From positions 15,450-79,449 of the forward strand of contig NZ_JBHYFV010000017.1 of NCBI RefSeq assembly GCF_051859345.1: DNA of 64,000 bases, given 5' to 3'. Origin of the DNA: Marivita sp051859345. GTDB taxonomy: Bacteria > Pseudomonadota > Alphaproteobacteria > Rhodobacterales > Rhodobacteraceae. The position numbers and the translations under genes were made by a program. Every line of letters starts with the position of its first letter. Within the stretch, counting starts at the first letter, position 1. Of this stretch, positions 1 through 6,836 are shown piece by piece. The notes beneath the pieces were generated by a model. That model was not told the origin of the DNA. It searched no databases and worked only from the letters and a program-made list of their open reading frames with translations.

Positions 1-1374
1 CTCGACCTTGCCGGCCAGCAGCACCTTCTTCTCGGCATCGTCCTTGGCGTTGTCGAGCATGCGGCGGAAAGTGAGCATCTCGCCGAACACGGACGCTGTT
101 TCGGCCAGGGTCAGCGGTGTCGACGAGAGCATTTCCCCCTGATCGGCGGCAAGCACCTGATGTACGCCGTGACCCAGTTCATGCGCCAGCGTCATCACGT
201 CGCGCGGTTTGCCAAGGTAGTTGAGCATGACGTAAGGATGCACATCCGTCACTGTGGGATGCGCAAATGCGCCTGGTGCCTTGCCCGGCTTCACGGCGGC
301 GTCGATCCAGCCCTTGGTGAAGAACGGCTTGGCGATCTCACCCATGCGAGGGTCGAATTCGGTATAGGCGTTCATCACGGTCTCTTCGGCCTCGGTCCAG
401 CCGACAGTGCGGGTCGCTTCCATCGGCAGCGGCGCGTTGCGATCCCAGACCTGCATTGTGTCCAGACCCAGCCATTTGCGCTTGAGTTCGTAATAGCGGT
501 GGCTGAGCTTGGGATAGGCGGCGACCACGGCATTGCGCAGTGCCTCGACCACTTCGGCTTCGACATCGTTGCTGAGGTGCCTCCCGGTCTGCGGTGTCGA
601 CATGCCGCGCCAGCGGTCCATCACCTCTTTTTCCTTGGCCTGCGTGTTGTGGACGCGGGCGAAGATCTTGATGTTGTCGGCAAAGACGGCGGCCAGTTCG
701 CGCGCAGCGGCTTCGCGGGTGCTGCGGTCCTGTTCGGTGAGCAGGTTCAGCGTGCCTTCGATATTGAGCGGTTCGCCATCCACTTCGAATTCCAGCCCGG
801 CGATGGTTTCATCGAACAGCCGTTCCCAAGCATCGCCGACGACACCGAGATCGTGCAGGAACTTCTCCATCTCGTCCGACAGTTGGTAGGGCTTCATCGC
901 ACGGATGCGGCGGATTGCGGGTTTGTAGCGGGCCAGATCGGCATTGGCGTCGAACAGCGCGTCCACCGTCGCGTCGTCGATCCGGTTCAGTTCCAGCGTG
1001 AAGAAGACCAGCGGCGTGGTGTAGATGGTGATCTTTTCCTGGTGGTCGGACAGGAACTTGGCGCGCTGGGCGTCGGTGGTCAGCTGGTAATACCGCAGCC
1101 CGGCGTAGGACATGATGCGTCCTGCGATGTTCTCGATCTTTTCGTGGCGGTGGATCGCGGTCAGGAAGTCTTCGGCGCTGAGGTCGGCCAGTTTGTCCTG
1201 GTAGTCGGCGGCAAAGCTGCGGCAGGAGTCTTCCAGCCAGTCGAGATCGCGCTTGAGTTCGGCGGCGTCATCCGATGGATAGAGATCGGTCAGATCCCAC
1301 TCAGGCAGATCCCCGAATTCCTTGGCCCCGCGCGGGGCATTGGCGTCAAAGGTGGGTTCGGGATGGCACGGCAT
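1..1374 (-). CDS. pepF: M3 family oligoendopeptidase F, C-terminus off the window
   Basis: Zinc metallopeptidase that cleaves short peptides in the cytoplasm. The 458 residues present read through the left edge without a stop; family members are about 600 residues, so roughly the last quarter is missing. The catalytic HELGH zinc motif lies at residues 398-402 (codons at 169-183), inside a typical M3 context (LAHELGHGVHQVL). The N-terminal helical region is complete. The ATG at 1374 is preceded on the minus strand by AGGAG at a good distance. It is transcribed away from the ligase operon-like pair upstream and stands alone here. The third zinc ligand (a downstream Glu) should lie near residue 425. 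The family call is secure; which peptides it cleaves is unknown. Confidence 0.9.
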   Translation of the reverse strand, partial: MPCHPEPTFDANAPRGAKEFGDLPEWDLTDLYPSDDAAELKRDLDWLEDSCRSFAADYQDKLADLSAEDFLTAIHRHEKIENIAGRIMSYAGLRYYQLTTDAQRAKFLSDHQEKITIYTTPLVFFTLELNRIDDATVDALFDANADLARYKPAIRRIRAMKPYQLSDEMEKFLHDLGVVGDAWERLFDETIAGLEFEVDGEPLNIEGTLNLLTEQDRSTREAAARELAAVFADNIKIFARVHNTQAKEKEVMDRWRGMSTPQTGRHLSNDVEAEVVEALRNAVVAAYPKLSHRYYELKRKWLGLDTMQVWDRNAPLPMEATRTVGWTEAEETVMNAYTEFDPRMGEIAKPFFTKGWIDAAVKPGKAPGAFAHPTVTDVHPYVMLNYLGKPRDVMTLAHELGHGVHQVLAADQGEMLSSTPLTLAETASVFGEMLTFRRMLDNAKDDAEKKVLLAGKVE

Positions 1375-1457
1375 GGATCGACTCCTGTTCTTCGGTCACT
1401 GGGAACCTGTGCCGGGCGCGTCCGAGGTTCAAGGGGCAACATGCCGCCATGCGTCGT

Positions 1458-3053
1458 TCACGCCCCATACATCTTGAGCATGTCCTTCAGATCGTCCAGC
1501 GTGTTGGCCTCTTGCAGCGGTTTGTCCTTCCGCCAGCGGGACATCCGCGGAAAGCGCAGCGCGATACCAGATTTGTGGCGGGGCGAGGCGTGGATGCCTT
1601 CGAAGGCGATCTCGAACACATGGTGCGGTGTGACTTGCCGCACCGGGCCGAAGCGTTGCTGTGTATTCTTGCGCACCCAGGCGGTGATTTTGCGGAACTC
1701 GTCATCGGTCAGGCCGGAATACGCCTTGGTGAAGGGGACCAGATCGTTGCCGTCCCAGACCGCGAAGGTGAAATCGGTGAACAGGTTGGCGCGGCGACCG
1801 TGGCCCTGCTGGGCATAGATCATCACCGCATCGACCGTCAGCGGATCAAGCTTCCATTTCCACCAATCGCCCTTCTTGCGACCCGCCAGGTAGGGGCTTT
1901 CCTTGCGTTTGAGCATCAGCCCCTCGGCGCGGTGGTCGCGGGCGGTGGCGCGGATTTGAGCCAGCGCGTCCCATGTGTCGAAAGGCAGGGGCGGTGCGGC
2001 TTTGACGGGTGCGTCATGCGGCAGGTTATGCAACATCCCTTCCATGCGGGTGCGGCGGTCGTTCAGGGGTTTGTCGCGCAGGTCCTGGCCGTTTTCTTCG
2101 AGAAGGTCATACGCCAGCAGGATCACCGGCGCGTCTTTGAGCAGTTTCTTCGGCACGGTCTTGCGCCCGATCCGCGCCTGAAGCGTGTTGAAGGGAAAAG
2201 GCTGGTTTCCGTCCCACGCGACAATCTCGCCGTCCAGAACGATGCCATCGGGAAGGAAATCAACCAGACGGGCGAATTCGGGGAAGCGGTCGGTCATCAA
2301 CTCCTCGCCGCGCGACCAGACGTGGTGGGTGCCGTTTCGCAGGATGACCTGACCGCGGATGCCGTCCCATTTCCATTCGGCCTGCCAGTCTTTCGGCGCG
2401 CCGAGGATTTCGGGTGCGCCATCAAGTTGATAGGCGAGGTAGAAGGGATAGGGACGACTTTCATCCGCTTCGGTGTCCTCGGCTTCGATCAGGTCGTGAT
2501 AACTCGTAGTCTCGGGCGTCCAGCCGCCCATGAGCCGGTGCGCAAGGCTTGGCTCGTCCTGCCCGGTGGCTTGCGCCAAGGCGCGGGTCATGAGTTTCTG
2601 ACTGACGCCGATGCGAAAACCGCCTGTGATCAGCTTGTTGAAGAGAAACCGTTCTATCGGGTCGAGTTGGTCCCAAGCGTCGAGGATTTGCGCCTTGCGC
2701 TGGTCGATGTCGAGCGCCGCCAGCGATTTCAACTCGGTGATCCAATGGGTCAGCGGCAGATCGCTTTCCCGATTGGGTGGGGGCAGGGTCAGTGCGATGG
2801 TCTCGGCCAGATCCCCGACGATGGGATAGCTTTCTTCGAGCAGCCAAAGCGGGATACCGCCCACTTCGGCTGCCCATTCACGCAACTGGGTGGTGGTCAC
2901 GGCGCGTTTCGGACGGCGTCCGGAAAAAAGCGCGATGGTCCAGAGTTTGTCGTCGTCTCTGGCGGTCATGAAGAACTCGGCCAGCGCCTTGGTCTTGAGG
3001 CTGGTTTTGGTGGTCTGGTCGACGGTGGTGAACAGATTGGCGAAGTCTTTCAT
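1458..3053 (-). CDS. ATP-dependent DNA ligase (ligase/exonuclease DNA repair pair)
   Basis: 531-residue ATP-dependent DNA ligase of the bacterial LigB/LigC-like type annotated as cisplatin damage response ligase. An N-terminal helical domain (about 1-200) precedes the adenylation domain, whose nucleophile is Lys228 in the KWDG motif; the OB-fold follows, ending near a basic MSRWRKDK segment. It seals nicks in an accessory repair route, not replication, which uses NAD-dependent LigA. The start ATG overlaps the stop of the upstream exonuclease gene by 4 bases (ATGA), so the two are translationally coupled. In many bacteria this pair also sits with an Lhr-type helicase and a PdeM-type phosphoesterase; neither is next to it here. 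The sequence gives no regulatory signal of its own. Confidence 0.92.
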   Translation of the reverse strand: MKDFANLFTTVDQTTKTSLKTKALAEFFMTARDDDKLWTIALFSGRRPKRAVTTTQLREWAAEVGGIPLWLLEESYPIVGDLAETIALTLPPPNRESDLPLTHWITELKSLAALDIDQRKAQILDAWDQLDPIERFLFNKLITGGFRIGVSQKLMTRALAQATGQDEPSLAHRLMGGWTPETTSYHDLIEAEDTEADESRPYPFYLAYQLDGAPEILGAPKDWQAEWKWDGIRGQVILRNGTHHVWSRGEELMTDRFPEFARLVDFLPDGIVLDGEIVAWDGNQPFPFNTLQARIGRKTVPKKLLKDAPVILLAYDLLEENGQDLRDKPLNDRRTRMEGMLHNLPHDAPVKAAPPLPFDTWDALAQIRATARDHRAEGLMLKRKESPYLAGRKKGDWWKWKLDPLTVDAVMIYAQQGHGRRANLFTDFTFAVWDGNDLVPFTKAYSGLTDDEFRKITAWVRKNTQQRFGPVRQVTPHHVFEIAFEGIHASPRHKSGIALRFPRMSRWRKDKPLQEANTLDDLKDMLKMYGA

Positions 3054-4057
3054 GCAGCGTCGGCCTCGTCATCCTCACCGCCGAATTCGGTTGGAACGAC
3101 CTGCGCGTTATAGCCTTGCGTGTTCAGCCATCGCGCGAATATATCCGTGTAACCATGTGTTGTATATATGTTTTCAGATTGTGTTTCCTTGATGGCGAAC
3201 ATCAGCCCGTCCCAGTCTGCATGGTCGGAAATCACGAAACCCCGGTCGGCGGCGCGGCGGCGGCGGACCCCGCGCAGGCGCATCCAGCCTGACGCAAACG
3301 CGGTGGAGGACGGACCGAACCGGCGCGCCCATTGCGACCCCAGGGCAGATGGCGGAGCAATGACCAATGCGCCGGGATAGTCCTTGGCGTTCAGGTCGGG
3401 TGTGACGTGGACCGTGTCGGGCAAGCGATAGCCCTGATTTCGCAGCACATCGTTGGTGTTCTCAACCGCGCCGTGGGTGAGGATCGGGGCGATTTCGGGG
3501 TCGACCATCGCCAGCAACCGCTGTGCCTTTCCCAGCGAATAGGCTCCGAGGATGGACGCTTTTCCGTCAGTCGCGTTGCGGGCCCACCAGGCGTTGAGGT
3601 CCTTGGCGACTTCGGTCTGGTTGTCCCATTTGAACACGGGTAGGCCAAATGTGCACTCGGTGATGAAGCTGTGGCATGTAACCGGTTCGAAAGGTTCCGA
3701 AATCCCGTCCGGAATGACCTTGTAATCGCCCGAGGCGACCCAGACTTCTCCAGCCACGTCGACTCTGATCTGGGCTGATCCCGGCAGGTGACCTGCGGGG
3801 TGGAACGATACCGCAGCGTCGCCAATTTGACGGACCTCGCCGAATTTAACGGTTTCTATAGAAATGTCCCCCAACCTGTGCCGCATGACCGGGGCGCAGG
3901 CGTCGGTACAGAGGTAGCGTTGGTGCCCCGGTCGTGCGTGGTCGGCATGGCCATGGGTGATCAACGCGCGATCCACGGGGCGCCATGGGTCGATGTAGAA
4001 ATCACCGGCGGGGCAATAGATTCCACGGTCGGTAAAGGTGAGAACTGGGTTGGCCAT
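3050..4057 (-). CDS. Ligase-associated DNA exonuclease (MBL/beta-CASP-like)
   Basis: 335-residue metallo-beta-lactamase-fold nuclease of the family that accompanies the ATP-dependent ligase. The metal-binding motif HGHADHAR occurs about 35 residues from the start, after the family signature GIYCPAGDFYIDPW. It probably trims DNA ends before ligation; this is family knowledge, not shown by the sequence. I chose the ATG at 4057 because MANPVLTF matches the usual family start; an in-frame ATG at 4087 would add 10 residues, and neither has a strong ribosome binding site. The 3' end overlaps the ligase start by 4 bases. The gene is divergent from the aldolase at 4156, leaving about 100 bases for both promoters. 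Confidence 0.9.
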   Translation of the reverse strand: MANPVLTFTDRGIYCPAGDFYIDPWRPVDRALITHGHADHARPGHQRYLCTDACAPVMRHRLGDISIETVKFGEVRQIGDAAVSFHPAGHLPGSAQIRVDVAGEVWVASGDYKVIPDGISEPFEPVTCHSFITECTFGLPVFKWDNQTEVAKDLNAWWARNATDGKASILGAYSLGKAQRLLAMVDPEIAPILTHGAVENTNDVLRNQGYRLPDTVHVTPDLNAKDYPGALVIAPPSALGSQWARRFGPSSTAFASGWMRLRGVRRRRAADRGFVISDHADWDGLMFAIKETQSENIYTTHGYTDIFARWLNTQGYNAQVVPTEFGGEDDEADAA

Positions 4058-4155
4058 GATGTTGAGTATAGGAGAGGAGCGGGACATCGCCAGAGGGTTG
4101 CCAAGCAGCGCATGCCGCGTAGGGTGTGCGGCAACAGATTATCGGGAGGCCTTCC

Positions 4156-4926
4156 ATGCAAATCGCCGGATTTCGACAACGCCTTTTGTCGCGTGTTCCC
4201 TTGGCGGGAACGTTTCTGAAAACCCCGGCCTACCAGATGATCGAAGTGCTGTCGCAATCCGAACTTGATTTTGTCTGTCTGGATGCAGAACACGCGCCGT
4301 TCGATCGCGGCGCCATAGATGCCTGCTGTGCCATGGGGCGTGCGTTGGATTTCCCGGTCCTGGTTCGGGTTGGAGACAGTTCCGCTCGCGAAATCCTTCA
4401 GGCTCTGGATTGCGGCGCCGTCGGCATTGTGGTGCCGCATGTGGACAGTGCTGCCAAAGCCGCCGATGTCGCGCGTTCGGCCAGGTTTGGAAGGGGTGGC
4501 CGGGGCTATGCGGGATCAACCCGCTGGGCCGGCTTTGCGAGCCAATCCATGCCGGATTTGTTGAAGAAATCGCAGGAGGAGACGGTGGTCATGGTCCAGA
4601 TCGAGGAACCCGATGGCGTTGCCGACTGCGAGGCAATTGCGGCAACCAACGGGATTGATGCGGTTTTTCTTGGGCCTGCGGATTTGTCCGTCGGGTATGG
4701 TCACGACCATCAGACTTCGGAAGACCTTTTCGCTGCAATCGAACGAGTGGGAAACGCGGCCGCGGCGTCAGGCAAAGCCTATGTGTCCTGGGTCGCCAAT
4801 GCGCAAAAGGCGCAGGAATGGTCGGCCTATGGAATGAGCTGTTTTTTCATCTCATCCGAACATTCGTGGATGCGCGCCGGGGCAACAGCCGAAGCGCGCG
4901 GCGTGCATGAGATCGGAAAACCCTAG
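4156..4926 (+). CDS. HpcH/HpaI family class II aldolase
   Basis: 256-residue metal-dependent pyruvate aldolase of the HpcH/HpaI family, TIM-barrel fold. Visible family residues are Glu45-His46 (CLDAEHAPFD), Arg71, the metal ligand Glu150 in VQIEEPDG, and Asp176 in the GPADLSVGYG motif. Members split or form 2-keto-3-deoxy acids or 4-hydroxy-2-oxo acids; the natural substrate cannot be read from the sequence, and no catabolic neighbours help. The ATG at 4156 is preceded by GGGAGG eight bases upstream, which decides the start against an in-frame upstream codon at 4126. Its end overlaps the end of the convergent hydrolase gene by 4 bases, so no terminator fits between them. Confidence 0.88.
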   Translation: MQIAGFRQRLLSRVPLAGTFLKTPAYQMIEVLSQSELDFVCLDAEHAPFDRGAIDACCAMGRALDFPVLVRVGDSSAREILQALDCGAVGIVVPHVDSAAKAADVARSARFGRGGRGYAGSTRWAGFASQSMPDLLKKSQEETVVMVQIEEPDGVADCEAIAATNGIDAVFLGPADLSVGYGHDHQTSEDLFAAIERVGNAAAASGKAYVSWVANAQKAQEWSAYGMSCFFISSEHSWMRAGATAEARGVHEIGKP

Positions 4927-5861
4927 GTGGTGAAGCTGGAAAACAGGGAAATCCCGGCACCTGTGACCTGACGGCGGGTGTTGGCCTTTTCCATCAGCAC
5001 TTCGTGTTCCGCCCCATCCACCAAGAGCAGTTTGCCCCCGGGCCAGTTGGTCATGCGTTCGCGGATGCGGGTGGTGTCCACGATCCGTTCGTTTGATCCG
5101 ATGAAACAAAGCGCCGGAATCGCCGGGGACGGCAATCTGGCAAGCGCTGCGCATTCCTGCAAGGCCGATTTTAGCCAGGTGTAGGACGGGCCTCCCAGGC
5201 CGAAATGCGGTTCTTCGGCAACATGGCGGCGCATGTAGTCGAACATCTCCGGGTCCGAGGTCAGCATGTTTTGCTCGAACGGCTCTGACGCCGGATAGCT
5301 TTTGATGGACGTGCCGGGCGCAAGCCGGTGCCCCTGACCAAGCGCAATCGCCAGCTGCGGCAGGATCCACGCAAGCGGGCGCAGATACCCCGACATGCGG
5401 ATACCCCACATCGGGCCGGTGAACATGACCGATTTCATCTCCGTCCCCGAGATCAGGGCCCGCAACCCGATACAGCCACCCATGGAGTGGGCGACCATGT
5501 GCCACGGGCGCGGCAGATCGCGTTTGCGCGCAAAGGCGCAGACGGCATCCCAGTCTTTCTGAAAGTCGAGGAATGCGCCGACATGACCAACCATCGGGTT
5601 CGCCCCAAGTCTGTCGGCCATGCCTTGACCGCGCCAATCGACCGCGACAACGCCGAACCCGGCACGGACAAAATCCTTGGCGCTGCGGCCGTATTTTTCG
5701 ATGTATTCCGTGCGTCCCGGAAGGATAAAGACCGTGCCTTTGGAACCTTCGGCTGCGGCGTGACTGACGCGAAGGCGTACCCCGTCAGAGGCCCGCAGCC
5801 AAAAAGCATGGGTCTTTGGCCCGTCGGCCAGATCTTCGCGATAGGGAGCGGGGTCTGACAT
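4923..5861 (-). CDS. Alpha/beta hydrolase (lysophospholipase / monoacylglycerol lipase-like)
   Basis: 312-residue serine hydrolase of the PldB/monoglyceride-lipase type. The nucleophile elbow AHSMGG puts the catalytic Ser at residue 126; an oxyanion-type LPGRTEY segment is at about 47-53, and VAVDWRGQG at 72-80 is typical. The catalytic His is probably in the C-terminal GAEHEVLME segment. There is no signal peptide, so it acts in the cytoplasm or at the inner face of the membrane on lipid esters. The start ATG at 5861 shares one base with the stop of the SCP2 gene (TGATG), so the two form an operon; a TTG one codon upstream is the less likely start. Substrate is uncertain. Confidence 0.87.
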   Translation of the reverse strand: MSDPAPYREDLADGPKTHAFWLRASDGVRLRVSHAAAEGSKGTVFILPGRTEYIEKYGRSAKDFVRAGFGVVAVDWRGQGMADRLGANPMVGHVGAFLDFQKDWDAVCAFARKRDLPRPWHMVAHSMGGCIGLRALISGTEMKSVMFTGPMWGIRMSGYLRPLAWILPQLAIALGQGHRLAPGTSIKSYPASEPFEQNMLTSDPEMFDYMRRHVAEEPHFGLGGPSYTWLKSALQECAALARLPSPAIPALCFIGSNERIVDTTRIRERMTNWPGGKLLLVDGAEHEVLMEKANTRRQVTGAGISLFSSFTT

Positions 5862-6151
5862 CAAGCCAGAGTGGAGGCCAGTTTCATCGCCATGCCCATA
5901 TCGCCGTCAATCGTCAGGCGACCGGTCATAAAGGCGGATGTGGGGTTGAGCGATCCGTCAAAGATTTCGCGCAGCGTTTCGGCATCTGCGGTGAAAGTGA
6001 CGTCGGCATCCGCGTCGCCTTCGCGTGCGCCGGCGCTGTCGACGACCATGCTGCCTTCGCCTTCGATGTTGAACTGTGCTGTCCCGTCAATTCCGTTGCC
6101 GCCCAGCTTTTCGTTCATGGCGGTGACCGCCTGTGCCACTACATCGCTCAT
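5861..6151 (-). CDS. SCP2 sterol-binding domain protein
   Basis: Small 96-residue single-domain protein of the SCP2 family, which binds lipids or acyl chains in a hydrophobic tunnel. The pattern of a central FTADAETLREIFDG helix followed by a PTSAFMTGRLTIDGDMGMAMKL C-terminal segment is characteristic. There is no signal peptide or membrane segment. The ATG at 6151 has AAGGAG upstream; a longer in-frame start at 6196 lacks this. It is the first gene of a two-gene unit with the lipase-like hydrolase, so a role in handling fatty acyl or lipid ligands is a reasonable inference. No partner for ligand transfer is seen. Confidence 0.88.
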   Translation of the reverse strand: MSDVVAQAVTAMNEKLGGNGIDGTAQFNIEGEGSMVVDSAGAREGDADADVTFTADAETLREIFDGSLNPTSAFMTGRLTIDGDMGMAMKLASTLA

Positions 6152-6241
6152 CTGCTCGTCTCCTTGTGATCGCGATTTGGTCTGCAAGGCTGGCATTTGC
6201 CGAACCTCACGCTAAACTCAATGGTGGTTATGAGGTTCACA

Positions 6242-6796
6242 ATGCGCAAATACAAATCTGCCGTTGCGGCATTTATTTTCACCCTGAGTATGGCCACCGG
6301 CCCGCTGTCGGCGCAGGACGATCCTGTCGAGAGCCTGATGGATCAGTTGGCGCAGGCGGAGGACGAGCAGGCCGCCGGCCGGCTCGAACGGCAATTGCGG
6401 CAGGAATGGTCGAAATCCGGGTCGGCGACAATCGACCTGCTTCTCAAGCGGGGGCAGGACGCGTTGGATGTGGATGATGTCGAGGTGGCGCTTGAGCATC
6501 TGACGGCGCTGACCGATCATGCGCCCGATTTTGCCGAAGGTTGGCACACGCTGGCGTTGGCCTATTACCGTGAAGAAAAGTTCGGCCCGGCAGCGGATGC
6601 GCTTGAGCGAACGCTGGCATTGAACCCGAACCATTTCGGGGCCATGCGTGGACTTGGGGCCATCCTCGAACAGGTCGACAAACCCCACCTTGCGTATGAC
6701 GCCTATTCGCGGGTACTCACCCTGCGGCCGCACGATTCCGACGTGATCGACGCGTTGGAGCGGCTGGAGCTACGGGTGAACGGGCAAACGATCTGA
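6242..6796 (+). CDS. Exported tetratricopeptide repeat protein
   Basis: 184-residue protein with an N-terminal signal peptide (basic MRKYK, hydrophobic core, cleavage near SAQ at about residue 24). The mature part has an Asp/Glu/Gln-rich helical stretch and two to three TPR units between about residues 75 and 175, including a clear ALAYYREEKFGPAADALERTLALNPN repeat boundary. It is probably a periplasmic scaffold; partners are unknown. The start at 6242 is preferred over in-frame starts upstream because it gives a proper signal peptide and has a TGAGG element before it. It is divergent from the SCP2 gene and 40 bases ahead of the helicase gene. Confidence 0.82.
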   Translation: MRKYKSAVAAFIFTLSMATGPLSAQDDPVESLMDQLAQAEDEQAAGRLERQLRQEWSKSGSATIDLLLKRGQDALDVDDVEVALEHLTALTDHAPDFAEGWHTLALAYYREEKFGPAADALERTLALNPNHFGAMRGLGAILEQVDKPHLAYDAYSRVLTLRPHDSDVIDALERLELRVNGQTI

Positions 6797-6836
6797 TTCC
6801 CTGACGGTCCCGAGCAGGACGGCAAAGGACGCCAAC

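Noticed and set aside
160..1818. Long plus-strand open frame over the oligopeptidase and ligase genes
   Set aside because: It is antisense to the M3 peptidase and ligase, whose motifs are certain; high G+C genomes give such frames by chance.
1275..3113. 612-codon plus-strand open frame
   Set aside because: It opposes the ATP-dependent ligase with its KWDG site; the product has no recognisable domain.
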